The notes: generated by a model not told the origin, from the sequence alone. 47,229 bases of DNA from Ectocarpus siliculosus (GCA_000310025.1 FN648075.1:91412-138640), one strand, 5' to 3'; shown: positions 31,915 through 43,071, counted from the stretch's first letter. Numbers and translations are program-made.

Positions 31915-34900
31915 GAGGTTCTCTCACTCACCTTGGCGTGCGATCGAAGCCTCCCGGGGGCGAAGGTCCGCCCGCAGTCCCCGCACCGCTCCTCCTCCGC
32001 TCCTCCTGCTCCTCCTCCGCCCAAAGAAACTTCCAAACCCACGCCGGAAACTTCTCCCGCCGCCGCACCGCGCCCCCCCCCAGTAGCAACAACGCCTCCG
32101 AGCTCGGAATTTTCCGAGGCGACTGCTGGTGCGAGAACGTTCTCCGGACCGTTCCCTTTCGAGACGAAGGGAGGAAGAGCGTGCTGCAGGAGGGTAGACG
32201 AGTCTTGGAATGAACCGCCGTTCAGCGAAGATGCGCCTTAGTTGAATTGCGGGAGGGGGGGGGGGAGGGGGGGGGACGGGGGGGCAGAGGGGACGGGGGG
32301 TAAGATGGCAGTCATTGAGCTGGGCGGGTCGGGGGGGAGGGATCATTCTCTGGTTCGGCATGTGCTTGGTGTCAGGATTGCCATGAAAACAATAGGCTCC
32401 GATCTCTACCATAAATACAGGCAACAAAGACGGACGGAGTTTGCCGGGTTTTGGATGCCAGGAGGGGGGAAGGAGGGGGGGGAACAGGGGTCACATTTCT
32501 CTCTGCTCTATACCAGCCTTGATGCCTACTTCCCGTAGCCCATTGCTGTTCAAGCATTCTTAAACCTCCCGGGCTAATACTGCACTAGACGCTGGGTCTG
32601 TCTTCCGCTTGTGCAGGCGGGCTTGAACTGAAGCAGTGCTACAAAATTTTGGAGAGTCGTAAGATCACCGCCAGGCCAACACCGCCGACAGCAAGACACA
32701 ACCACGTACCCCCCCCCGCAAACATTTACAACAATCACGACAAAGAGGTGGGTATGCTCACCTTTGCCGTGAGTGTTGGTAGCGCTAGTGTGCATCTGGT
32801 GCTCGACCGAGACGGCTCTGATGGCCACTTCTACCTGGACAACACATGCAAACGATTGACGGGACGGATGAGAAGGAGCGTTTGAGTTCGTGTACATTGT
32901 CGTTGCAAACGTTCAGCCTGTAACACCACAGAAGAACAGGCATGCATACATACGTACATGCGCGTGGTCATACATTTAGACGGGCTTAAGGTTGGTTCCT
33001 GAAGCACAGCGTGTGCACCTTTGGTGGCTACAACAGTGGAGGGCCACAAGAGAACCCCCCCCCCCTCCCGCCTTTGCCGCGACCGAACGAGATCTTCAAC
33101 CGAGGACATGGTGCTCAGTTTTCAGGAAAAGCGTTCCCGTTTTCTTTTGCTACTCCGCCAAGACAATCATCGATAATTTGCCACGAAGCACAGGCATTTT
33201 ATTGCCACGAATTATTGCCACTAAGTAAGGCAAGCATCGGCGATTGCCACCATTTATGACAACCATCGACAAAGACCACGAAGGGAGGCATCGATTGCTG
33301 GAATAATCGACAATTACCAATGTTTAAGCCAAGTATCGATAGTTATATCGTCGTGAGGGGAGTTCGAAAGGGGAGGTGCCAACGGCAGACGGTAGGCATA
33401 ATATAAGAAGGAAGCTATGTAGGGTTGTAATAGTTCGGTCCTTGTTTGTTGAAAATGAAATGTACGTTACCTTACCTGCTTGTGTGTCTCGCTCCCACGG
33501 CATCGATCGAGCACGTAGCACTCCTGGCCGTAACGGACGGATGGACATTAAACAAATAGAAGTAACGGACGGATGGACAATTAAACAAATATAAGTACGG
33601 ATGAACATTAAACAAATAGAAGTAACGGACGGATGGACAATTAAACAAATATAAGTACGGATGAACATTAAACAAATAGAAGTAACGGACGGATGGACAA
33701 TTAAACAAATAGAAGTACGGATGAACATTAAACAAATAGAAGTAACGGACGGATGGACAATTAAACAAATAGAAGTACGGATGAACATTAAACAAATAGA
33801 AGTAACGGACGGATGGACAATTAAACAAATAGAAGTACGGATGAACAATTAAACAAATATAAGTAACGGACGGATGGAATTAAACAAATATAAGTAACGG
33901 GCGGATGAACAATTAAACAAATATAAGTAACGGACGGATGGACAATTAAACAAATAGAAGTACGGATGAACAATTAAACAAATATAAGTAACGGACGGAT
34001 GGAATTAAACAAATATAAGTAACGGGCGGATGAACAATTAAACAAATATAAGTAACGGACGGATGGACAATTAAACAAATAGAAGTACGGATGAACAATT
34101 AAACAAATAGAAGTAACGGACGGATGAACAATAAACAAATGTAAGTAGGAAAAAAAAAAAAAACAGGCCATGTTCATGTACTAAGCACGAATGTGGATGC
34201 CGGGTCGAGTCACGCAAAACAGCGAATGAGAGGATGATCATTTTATGAGAGGATGATCTGAGAGGATGATCATTCTGTTTTCGTAAAAAAACGTGTCTTC
34301 TTGCTGTGGAACTCCACCCTGAGCCTCGGACACTTGTTTGGCATAATTCCTGCTGATCAAACTCGAATCATCCCTATCCTAGCACGGCAAACACCAACGA
34401 AGCTCTAGACGATCAATTCTTGCGGGTTCTCAATCCCTTGGTATTGCCATAACATCTTTACCGAATCCCGCGACATAAAATCACTACAAACCAGCGGCTG
34501 TGAACCGCTGGGAAGGAAAAACACACACGAACGAAACAGGGTTAGATACACGGCATAGCTTATACCTGAAGATATTACCCCGCAATCCCCGGACCAATTT
34601 TCAAAGCTAGACTACTCCGCAGCGGAAAAGAGTGGCGTTCGAACCGTCCCGTCGACAGCCTTCTCAAAACACACCGTTTGATTAAGTTTACTTGGAGTGC
34701 CTCCTTTTCGTGATGGAGCAATCGATGAGCTTTTAAGAATCGATCCAGGGGGTGTGATATCGTCCTTCACCCCATATACGGTATGTACGTATATACCTGC
34801 AGATGGTCTCGCAATCCCCCCGCACGGACAACGCCTTCGCCGCAAAAGGGGCAGAACACCAAGGGCCGGGCCTCGGAGTCTTCGCTGAACAGCTGCCGTC

Positions 34901-37900
34901 GAACCTTTCGCGGAAAAAAAGGGCCCAAAGAAGAAAAAGAGGTTAGTGAAGTACTGCTGTAAGAGGCAGAAACAGACGCCACAACTTTACGACCCTGAAC
35001 ACAATGACGCGAGGAACGAGCATGGAGACCCAAACATCGACGCCCGTTCCAGGGACAAGGGCTGTTAACCGATTCAATTTGAGTCCCCCCCTTCTGACTG
35101 AAAAACTCGATTGATGTCGCATCGTGCGAACCCTGACAAACATGACACCCTCGCTCTTTCTAGTCATTACCGTCGTCGGGGATTCATGTAACGAGCATCC
35201 CCGCCGCCCCCCCTCCTCCCCAAGCAACAAGAGACGCCAACCACTCCCATCAACGCCCCCTCCCCCCCCCCTATAACCGACTCTCCCTCACCCTGTGTCT
35301 CAACACGGAAGACCCCGGCAATAGCCCCCTCCCCCCGCTGCTGCCGCCCTTCGCGTCACACACTCCCGTCTTCCCACCGCTGACGCCGCTACCGCTGTAC
35401 CGAACCGTATCCGCTTGAGCGCTCCGTCGTGACCGGGACGATGGGTGGTGGTGGTGGTGGTGGGTCTGATACACGGGGACCCCGGCTAGCGCCGTGGTCG
35501 GGGTCTCTGCGGCTGTAGCCCACAAAGCCGTATCCGCTGCTGGTTCTTCTAGCCCTTGATGGGAATGGTGCTCTTGGGGCTTGCTGCTGCTGACGAAGGA
35601 AATCCGCAGGTCCATCCCGAGCAAATGAAAAGGAGCGCAGAGATTAAGGAGAAAGTTTTCACCCGGAACAGGCGGCTGTCCCGCGGTGATAATCGACTTT
35701 CATCGTCGGCGCATGTTTCCGAAGGCGGGTTGGGGGGTGAGCAAGTCTTGACACAGAGGAATGCGGTAAACATAGCTAGTACAAGCGACTATTGGCGCCC
35801 ATGCCCGTGATTTATGAAATACCTAGATAGAACGTGCCCGAAAATCAGAGCGCTATGTAGAACCACCAGGTGGTTCATCCTATCGTCGCCCCGTCGGCAA
35901 GGTGAGCCATTACTATTTTTTTTTAGCTCTTGATCGTGTCCCTTGTCATCAAGGATATTGCATTGTAAGAGTACGCTGACGCTTGTTTCGCATTCCACCA
36001 CCATCTCCTATTGCGGATCACCAACTAGGCATTCCGACAAAAACGAACCTCACCGAGAAGACAAGGGGTGTTCCATTTCCTCGCTGCGCCGCACGGGACC
36101 CAGGGGACGCCGATGAAACGTCCCCGGTATTCTTTCGCTCGAAAACGCCTCCTTATCCTTGCTCATGTGTGCGTCACCTGAACGCATAGCCCCTGCCCCC
36201 TGACCACCGCCTCGTCTACGGTTGGAGCGAGAGGCAGGGGACGACAGCGAAGCGTCCCCTCGCCCCCCCGATTGCACCCGGACGTAGTGCACGAAGTCCT
36301 GCAGAGAAGCCGAGGACGACGTCTGCGACGACGGGCTTCCCCCGCCTCCGACGTGGTAGCGCTGGTCTTCCTTTCTTTGTCCGGCCCCTCCGCTCTAGAC
36401 ACAGCAAGTTGCAGTTTGCGACATGGTCCAAACACGTAAATACACAGCAACTTGGAGTTTGCGACATAGGAGAGAAAGGATGCAGATGCCGTAGCCGGGA
36501 GTTGGATAGGCGAAGAGGCGGATGGTACAAAAAAAAAGCTGGGAGAGCCGATGATGATAGTGGTTGCCTTCCCCAGCCGTGTCAGCGATGAGAACCTCGC
36601 ACACCGCGACTTTTCGCACCGGCGGGCTACAAGACACTCCACAAGCGCGACGGTAAACAGGAACACACTTCACACTTCGACACTCGTGCGCCATGCTCTT
36701 GATCTTACGACGGACTGAGCGGGGGGCTTTTTCATCGGAGTTGATCTGGCGGGGCGCCCCGCCTCTCTGCCGCTGTTGCTGCTTCGGCCGTGGTGCGAGC
36801 TTGCGGTTAAACCGAAAAACCGAAAAACCGAAAAACCCTTAAACCTGAGTCGTGGGATGACGGGTACCACGAAAACGTGTCCGCGTATCCCCCTCATGGT
36901 TGACACCCACACAAGAAGTACTAAGCCAAGCAACACCAGCAGCAGCACTACTTGGCCCTTCAGGAGCAACCGCTCGAGGTGTGAGCATGAAAACATAGTC
37001 TAGCCAGAGAGATCGGCCACCCGGCGACAGACAGCACGCTTCTCCCTTCCGCCTACTTGGCGCTTGGGAAAGGAAGGGCGCGATACCTGAGAGCTTAGGC
37101 CCTGCTGCCCGGTCGCCATCGCCGCCGCCGCCTCCATCTCCAATTCTCTGTCCGTTTTAACCGGACCAGCACCACCCGTAGTCGGTGCATCCACCGTCAA
37201 CTGAGCCTCCGTCTCAAACTCCTCTCCCTCCCGCACCGCAGCAGCAGCCGCAGCAGCAGCCCTTGTCGTCACTGCCGCCGGCTCGTCAGGCAACACCTCC
37301 GTCAAGCAAGCCGACCCCACCTCGACGCCGTGTTCGACCTGACGGCGCGGCGTCTTCCCCTCGCCAACCGCCGACCCTCTCCCACCCACCGCCGCCGCCT
37401 GACCCCCCGTCGAACCCCCCGCACCCGGCGGGGCCGCCCCGCCCTCGATACCCGCGCCGCCGCCGGCGGACGGCACCGACATCGAATGCCCTACAGAGCA
37501 GGAGAGCCGCGGCGCCGTCGGAGAGACGGGTCGTTCCGGGTGCTTGTCGTCGTCGCGGGTTTTTTCCACCAAAGAAGCGGTTTCGTCGGCGGAGAAGTAG
37601 CCGGTCGGGGGCGCCGGGGAGGCCGAGACGGTGTGGGCGTTTTCCGTCGAGGTAAGCGTTTCGACAGTCCCACCGTTGTCTCGGGGGCTCCGCGCGGCGG
37701 CGGGGGGGGCGGACTCCCTTGGGAGGTGGCGGCGGCGGTTGCGGGCGTCATTTTTCTGATCATCGGCGTCGTCGGTGGTGGCGGTGGTGCGTGTTTCTGG
37801 TAAAGTTGACGGTGTTGCTGCTGCTGCTGAAGCTGCTGCTGAAGCTGCTGCCGTTGCAGCGCACAGCGACGAGGGTGCCCGAAGGCCACTCTTGTGGACC

Positions 37901-40900
37901 ACAAACCTTCGCTTCGGAGTCGTGACAGCACCCCCATCGCCACACCCCGTCGTGCCGACGCCGTTCTTTACGCGGGCAGACGCGGTGGCGGGGGTCGTCG
38001 GGTGGCCCGCGGTGGCGGCGGTAGTGGGAGACGAAGCGGCGGGTGACTCGAGATCACTCGTCGTCATCGGCGTTACCTCCGACAACGTCGGCGCAATCAA
38101 GAGGGGAGCACCACCGCCACCGCTGTTATCACGACCGAACCTGTGTGTATGGGGATGTGTAGAATGTAGAATGAAGACCAGAGCGGGGGACCCGCAGAGG
38201 GCGTACGCCGGAAGCGGGAGCGGAGCGGCAGGGATAAACACACTAGACAGGTGGACATCGATACGAGGAAAACGGAACGGGGGCGTTCTGACCACACGAC
38301 TAAAAGTTCGACCACGAGACTACCCACTCGCGGGCGCGGGGCAATACCAGGGGGCCCAGCGAGCTTTTTTCACGGGGTAGGCGACGGCTTTCTCAGCTAC
38401 ATGAGCTACAATTGTACCGGACGAGAGAGAGCCGGTGCACGAGAATCGGAGAGGGGAAAAAGCGAGAAAACTCGAAAACAACACAACAACGAGGTAAATG
38501 GGGACCGGGAAGGAGAATTGAGTCAAGGGGGGAGGGGGGGGGGGGGGGAGGCGCAACTCGATACCGGGGTACGAGTGGACGGTGGATGGCAACGTATCGC
38601 AACACGGTTGGCGTCCAAAGGAGTGGTCCGATTGACCGGCTCACCTCTCTCTCGAAGAGTCCGCCTCCCGCGCTCCTCCCGCCCCCGCCCCACCGGGACC
38701 ACGAAGAAGAGGATCGATAACGCCTCCGCTGGTCCTCTCACTACCGCTGGTGGCGGAGGCGGGGGCGGTGGACTTGTCGCCGATATTGATGTTCACGGTG
38801 GCGGCCAAGGCGAAAATGCGGTACCCCGCCGGTCGGTTGGGGTCCGGCACGAACGTGGCGGTAGGGGGCAGGGTCCACCGGGGCACCCGCGTCCGGCGGT
38901 TGTAGTAGTAGCTGCGGGATTCCCGTGCGAGCGGTTTCGGGCGCGTCGGGGTCGGTGCAACTACCAAGGATGCCTGTGTGTGTATGACCCGTGTTGATTA
39001 TGTATATACCGGATGGTGCAGACTAGCGCCAGAATAGATGGGTCACAACACACATACTTGACATGCTGATTGGTCGGTCGTACATAGAGCAACATAGCGT
39101 ACACATACCAAAGGGTTGTTGGCCTGTGACAACGGGACACGTCAGTTGGATCTGTACCGATGTTATAAGGGTACTGAGCAGAGAACCGAACGGCTTTTGA
39201 TGTCAAGACAACAACAACAACAAATATCCGGGGGGGGGGGGGGCGGTGCTCACATCTTCCCCTCCGCCGTGCGCGCCTCCTTCCACTCGTCGTGCTCAAC
39301 CGTCAGCAGTTCCGCCGCATCATGCCCCGCCGCCGCCACTCCACCCAAACACGGTGGGCCGCCGCCCGCCGACGCTTGGCCTTTTCTTGCACCGCGCTTG
39401 CCGCCTCCCCCCCCTCGCCCCATGCTCTCAGCAGCGCTCATTCGCTCGCTGCTCCGGCCCACCACAAACCTCGACGACTCCGTCTGCTTCCAGGGGAAAT
39501 CGTCCACTACAGCCGTAGCACCAGTAGAACCGGTTTTCCTATCCCCTCGGTCGACAGGCCTCGTCTCGGTGGTGGAGAACCCTAGGGTGTACGCACGATC
39601 ATTCTCGTGTTGTTTCGCGGCGGTGCGAGTGTGCATACTAGTTGCGGCGCCGCCGCTGTCCTCGTCATACAACGTGCCACCGCTGTGGTTGTTGTTGCTG
39701 TCATCGTCGTCGCTGCGGTCGTGACGCACCATTGGCGCTATACGCACAGGCTCGTGGTCGGAAGGCGAAACTCCCATCCGACGGGCCCCTCCTCCTCCTC
39801 CTCCTCCTCCTCGATTTCCCAATAGGACGTGTCCCGAAATCTGTTGCGTTTTTTTTTTATTTTGTGTCCGAGGACAGGAAAAACAACACTGTTGTTGCGG
39901 TTCGCATAATGTTTTCGAGCGCTGAGATGATAACGAGACGAGTGCCACTTTCTGCACGCGGGCGTAACGCATCCAAGTGCGCGAGTTGCCTGCGAGCACT
40001 AATTTTTTCACACCGGCTAGTTCTTGACGATCTACATACTCAGCCAAGGCGTGTTCCCGACCGTATCCCTCGCTGTCTGCGTAAGAGCCCATCAACAACA
40101 CCCACAAGAAACGACCACACTCATTGTTGTTGTTGATGTCGACACTCGTTGTTGTTGGTGTTGGGTTCACGTCAAAAACCGTTCCGGTCTCCACTCAGTA
40201 ACAAGTGCCTTCTAATGTCCATACTGGTCCAGCTGACTGAAGCGGACACTTGAAAAAGAGATAAAACGAACGCCGTTCTCAACAAACGTCCGCCTGTTGT
40301 GAGCTAGGTGATATTGTCTCTCCCCTCACGATGATGGCCCACTGCTGCTGTGTAACTCACCTTCTTGGGGGTGACGAAACATCCCTCCATCTTGTGGAGA
40401 CCCTCGAGGGGGAGAGTTGGCGATACCGCCCTCGCATTTCTCCCGCCACCACCGCCGCCTCCTCCGCCTCCGCCCCTGTCGCTCCTTTCGCAATATCCTC
40501 CTGTTGCCCGACCTGCCGCTCGATCCGGCCACGCGGTCCTAACAGCGCGTTCGGGCTTCATCACCAGAGCCAAGTCTCGATCTCCGCCTTGTCCATCTAG
40601 CTGTGGGACCATCATATACAGCAGTAGCGGTGGGCCTGGATTAGCGACCCCTCGTGTCAGGAGGGAATATGGCCGCTACACAGGGCAGGTGGCTATGGCA
40701 GGTGTACAGAGGCTATTGGTTGGGGTACAGAGTGGTGCCGCGCGATTATCGCGGTCGTTATATACACACAAGGCATGTCGCTAGATGGGTGTGCGCTAAA
40801 CCGGCCCTACCACAGTTGTAGGGGGGTCAGAAACACGTGGAACTAGCGGGACAGAGGCCTACGGCGTACAAGTGCAAATACACCTTGGCCGCAACTCCGG

Positions 40901-41454
40901 GGACGGACATCCCCGCCTCTGTTGTCACCCCTGCCCGGCACGATATAGGGACGGGATGATGGGGTTCCCAAGCCATCCAATCAATGTCAAGTCGCCTTGC
41001 TTGGAGATTCGTCTACGGCTAGGGTCAGCGTTAGGGCATCGACCACGTCTCCAGCAAGAAGCAAGGTTTGTCTACGTCGTCAGAGGCAGCCGAAACGTAG
41101 ATTGGCATCATCGCAGCGGCGGGCATGCCCTTGCTGGCAGGACCCACTGGTCGTCCACTCGTACACCCCCCCTTAGCCTAATCTGATGCCTTTGGTGCAA
41201 ACAGAGGTACCAGTACCAACCTTGCCATCGACGAGTAGCCAGAAAGAGGGGGAGTAGGGCGAAGACAAACTAACCTTTGGTGGCGTGAGGCAGTCGGTGG
41301 TCGATCCTAGCAACGCTGCTGAAGCCGGACTGCTACCGTCATAAGCCGCTCTCTCGCGCTCGTCGCTGCGCCGCCGATGCTCAGCCTCCATACCACTTGG
41401 AACCCCCTTTCCTGATTGTGTGAATCTCGTTGTTACGCCCCGTCTTTTGGCCAC
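28213..41454 (-). CDS. large low-complexity protein with four ZC2HC1-type C2HC zinc fingers
   Basis: Thirteen minus-strand exons; those except the second-finger exon sum to 3,837 nt (1,279 codons). Eleven junctions were checked and the phases agree, including phase 1 and 2 joins. The first ~800 residues are Ser/Ala/Gly/Pro/Arg-rich, with poly-Gly, poly-His and poly-Ala runs. Then come the fingers: CPFCGEGVVRAGGLRDH (Cys supplied by an unseen exon), CGDCGRTFAPGRLRSHAKAC, CPFCSTSIPRAKLSAHLLRC and CPHCLRGFSPAVAPTHISIC, all CxxC-x11/12-HxxxC. Finger 2 is followed by RRPYDPKAMRARGTPLEFF, the basic G-T tail seen in ZC2HC1/FAM164 proteins. The function of that family is poorly known; zinc-dependent binding in a ciliary or nuclear setting is only a possibility. 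The C-terminus has ten Gln. The 5' end, and the join between fingers 1 and 2, are unresolved. Confidence 0.72.
28240..28272. repeat. coding CAG/CTG microsatellite
   Basis: Eleven triplets encoding the poly-Gln of the last zinc-finger exon on the minus strand. Confidence 0.95.
29013..29118 (-). CDS. zinc-finger gene exon 12 (finger 3)
   Basis: Acceptor ctgggtcag after an 18-T tract. AHCPFCSTSIPRAKLSAHLL then RCKKLRRSQTCPRPE. Complete C2HC finger; gtaagc donor. Confidence 0.8.
30106..30403 (-). CDS. zinc-finger gene exon 11 (linker)
   Basis: Acceptor gctacag. Gly/Ser-rich linker (SSDGNPSTSGTGGDGGGT), ending FLRRSKKVALKTLPAVEG. It goes from phase 1 to phase 2, matching both neighbours exactly. 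Confidence 0.65.
30869..31018. repeat. two-copy tandem repeat in an intron
   Basis: The texts ccgttccatactcccttgcc and ccgttccgtattcccatgtc, each followed by cggcata.gg.a.tacccacc and gaac..ccac, recur about 87 bases apart between exons 10 and 11. Confidence 0.75.
31085..31181 (-). CDS. zinc-finger gene exon 10 (end of finger 2)
   Basis: Acceptor gtgcag, then ACRSVFLERRRPYDPKAMRA and RGTPLEFFQQPI. Supplies the last Cys of finger 2 and the conserved basic tail. Phase 1 at gtgagt. Confidence 0.75.
31618..31757 (+). repeat. dispersed ~140-bp repeat with CA tail, copy 2
   Basis: Near-identical to 14433-14572 from atg.cgccccctcacggggt to the CA tail, same orientation, in an intron of the zinc-finger gene. 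A further fragment (ccggttagcgcagtcgatgc) follows at 31816-31850. Confidence 0.75.
31866..31913. repeat. (CAG)16 microsatellite beside a splice donor
   Basis: About 16 uninterrupted cag triplets. On the minus strand this is a CTG run starting 18 bases after the exon 9 donor. Confidence 0.97.
31932..32042 (-). CDS. zinc-finger gene exon 9 (finger 2), 5' end uncertain
   Basis: Ends CGDCGRTFAPGRLRSHAK at a perfect gtgagt. The upstream boundary is unclear: the frame stays open to about 32200 but crosses a run of 8 G, and one more G would connect it to a good ctgcag acceptor at about 32187. Confidence 0.6.
32617..32885 (+). pseudogene. orphan fragment resembling the FC-module protein
   Basis: After a good acceptor (ttccgcttgtgcag) the plus strand reads GLELKQCYKILESRK, a Pro/His linker, then MLTFAVSVGSASVHLVLDRD. 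This resembles the end of one module and the first half of the next (compare MTVPLNVNGVETVLQIFRD). No FC half follows; the frame ends at 32885. A gtgagt inside it (after LTFA) could alternatively be a donor. It lies antisense within an intron of the zinc-finger gene. It may be a relic of a second module gene or chance. Confidence 0.35.
32886..34796. other. long intron sequence of the zinc-finger gene
   Basis: Apart from the minisatellite, I see only AT-richer unique sequence and small repeats (aggatgatc, ttgccac). An exon supplying the last Cys of finger 1 is expected here but was not found. Confidence 0.5.
33526..34147. repeat. ~60-bp minisatellite, about ten units
   Basis: The unit is made of two related halves of 33 and 27 bases (aacggacggatggacaatta + aacaaatataagt; acggatgaacattaaacaaa + tagaagt). 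The first five double units are almost identical; the distal part degenerates. Since 60 is a multiple of 3, several frames stay open on both strands without being genes. Confidence 0.97.
34797..34904 (-). CDS. zinc-finger gene exon 8 (finger 1)
   Basis: 36 codons: VRRQLFSEDSEARPLVFCPF then CGEGVVRAGGLRDHLQ. It stops at gtatat just before the expected fourth ligand Cys, the same relative place as the intron in finger 2. Confidence 0.75.
35292..35554 (-). CDS. zinc-finger gene exon 7
   Basis: Acceptor catcaag, then GLEEPAADTALWATAAETP, six His, SRSRRSAQADTVRY and a Gly-rich end. Strong gtgagg donor, phase 0. Confidence 0.55.
36178..36394 (-). CDS. zinc-finger gene exon 6
   Basis: 72 codons plus one base from tgtgtctag to gtgacg. 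A Ser-rich lead, then LQDFVHYVRVQSGGRGDASL and an Arg/Gly-rich tail. Confidence 0.6.
37087..38140 (-). CDS. zinc-finger gene exon 5 (351-codon low-complexity exon)
   Basis: Ser/Thr/Ala/Pro-rich throughout with two Ala runs, from acacacag to gtatcg. There are no domains. Open over more than 1 kb, with GC-rich third positions. Confidence 0.65.
38645..38911 (-). CDS. zinc-finger gene exon 4
   Basis: Leading base completes an Ile codon with exon 3, and the last two bases make Arg with exon 5. It contains a structured-looking piece, RWTLPPTATFVPDPNRPAGY and RIFALAATVNINIGDKS, unlike the flanking low complexity. Confidence 0.6.
39115..39222 (+). mobile_element. SINE-like (AAC)n-tailed repeat, copy C
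   Basis: Body ggcctgtgacaacgggacac ... gggtactgag ... gaaccgaacggcttttgatg, tail (aac)n. Parallel to copy A. It lies in the intron directly 3' of zinc-finger exon 3. Confidence 0.65.
39254..39840 (-). CDS. zinc-finger gene exon 3
   Basis: From cgcaacag to gtgagc, phase 0 in and 2 out. ISGHVLLGNR, poly-Gly, an Asp/Asn run, a Gly-rich stretch, and a charged end (AAELLTVEHDEWKEARTAEG). Confidence 0.6.
40123..40250 (-). mobile_element. SINE-like (AAC)n-tailed repeat, copy D
   Basis: The reverse complement reads ggaccagtatggacatt ... actgagtggagaccggaacg then gtttttgacgtgaa and aac-rich tail, matching copy A. Located in the intron between zinc-finger exons 2 and 3. Confidence 0.6.
40361..40600 (-). 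CDS. zinc-finger gene exon 2
   Basis: 80 codons from tcccacag to gtgagt, phase 0. LDGQGGDRDLALVMKPERA, a run of 11 Gly, then LHKMEGCFVTPKK. Confidence 0.6.
41275..41454 (-). CDS. zinc-finger gene, first exon found
   Basis: 60 codons from aataacag to gttagt, basic, then SSPASAALLG and CLTPPK. An in-frame ATG at 41391 could be the start; otherwise an upstream exon is missing. Confidence 0.5.
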
Positions 41455-43071
41455 CTGTTATTGTTTCATTTTTTTGTCTTGGGCATTCCTGTTTTCGTCA
41501 TCTTGTCATTGAATGCCGACGATCGTGTGGTGAACCTCGAGGGATTGGATGGACGACGCCTACTTCGACTGTTGTGGCTGCTGTGGATTTGACAAAAATT
41601 GAAAAGAGTGTAGCAACCAAAATTTCAGTGGAAAACTCGCAAAAATCCTAGTCCCTACATCTCTGTACCATGGCAACACTTCCTGCAGGACGACGGGGAA
41701 TATGCAACATAAGCGACCTCGGTTTTAGTGCTGCGTGTATGTCGAGCAGAGCCCTTGCCTCTCTGCGAGCAAACGCACGCCGGACGCTAAGAACGGGCTT
41801 CTTCGTACGTATCCCCCCCCCGCCCCTAATTTAATCTACAGCATGTGGCCGCCGAAAACATCGGCACTATACCGGGCACTGGCCATGTTCAACCGGCACT
41901 ATTGAGGGGCATTTACTTCAATATATTGTTGGAGGTTTCACGAGAAAACACCAGCCGTGATGCAACCGCGGATGCATTGGGCGTTGATGGTTGACCAGCG
42001 AGAACATGGAAGACGGACGGCTATGAGTAAGGATATTCAAATCCCCCGCGGATGGTGTCGTCAACACTTTGGCCGTACAGTAGTATATTGCGTAAGATAT
42101 CACCCCCCCCCCCCGACACACACAGCCAATGGACCATTCAAAACGACGAGGAAAGAAAGGAGAACTCCACACCCCGCGTTGATCACGGCTTCCGTGAGCC
42201 CCTGCTGTATCCCGTCGCAAAACGAACAGCAGCATTCATTTCCATGTGGCAAAAACTTAGACTTCTCCGCAAACAGGAGGCAATGCAAGGCGGCACGCAT
42301 GGCGTAGCAGCAGCAGTGATCAACGTCAACTGCTGTCACAGGACATTTAAAAAAACCCAACCGACGTGTTCGAAACACGGGGTATTCATATGTGCAACCA
42401 ATTAACCCAATTCGTCGCCCTCCCAAGATCAACTCTATCTCAGCTCAGCTACCGTTGCTGCTGTTGCAGTTGTCAGTTGTCAAGCCACGAGCACGTTGGC
42501 TGGCACATACATTCACGGCCAGCTCGCAATACCTAGGACACAGAGCCAGCCGGTTTGTAGCCCTCGAGGAAGGGCGAACACCACGGGGTAGAAACCAAAA
42601 CACAAAGACGGAGCCTCACCTGGTGTGCGGGTCGGTGCTGCCGTGCGCCTCTGTCCCGCGAGCTGCGCTCTCTCTCTCACACACACTATTTCTACTACTG
42701 TACGGTATCTCTCGCTCTCCGCTCCGCTCCGTCCCGCTCTCGACTCTCGGGCCCACGTTTGAATTTCTGATACGGAGGCGTTTCTTCTGCGAAGAAAAAA
42801 AAATAACGGCTCTACGTGCAGTCTATACGACGACTTATACTGGTGCTGTCGTACAACGTACAACGACCAGGGCCTGTTGTCGTCAAGACGCGTGGTACGC
42901 GGTATGATATGCGCCAGAAATACTACGAAGGGATATACACCTTTCGCAGAATTGATTGGTGGTTCGAGTGGGTAGCACCAGCATGATAATTGGTGCGCTT
43001 GATCTTTGAAGTAAGTATGAGACGTTCCGACTGCTGTTGAACACAGAACGGAGTATGTATTTTCGTGTTAC
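41455..43071. other. region without a supported gene
   Basis: About 1.6 kb upstream of the first zinc-finger exon found. It could contain its 5' exons and promoter. Only low-quality open frames and C/G homopolymers are visible. Confidence 0.5.

Noticed and set aside
31785-32213. Plus-strand poly-Ser and poly-Ala frames over the CAG array
   Set aside because: Antisense to finger 2 of the zinc-finger gene and composed of microsatellite translation.
33324-33848. Repeat proteins on both strands (IKQIEV and FNCPSVRYFY types)
   Set aside because: They come from the 60-bp minisatellite, whose unit length is a multiple of three, so several frames stay open at once.
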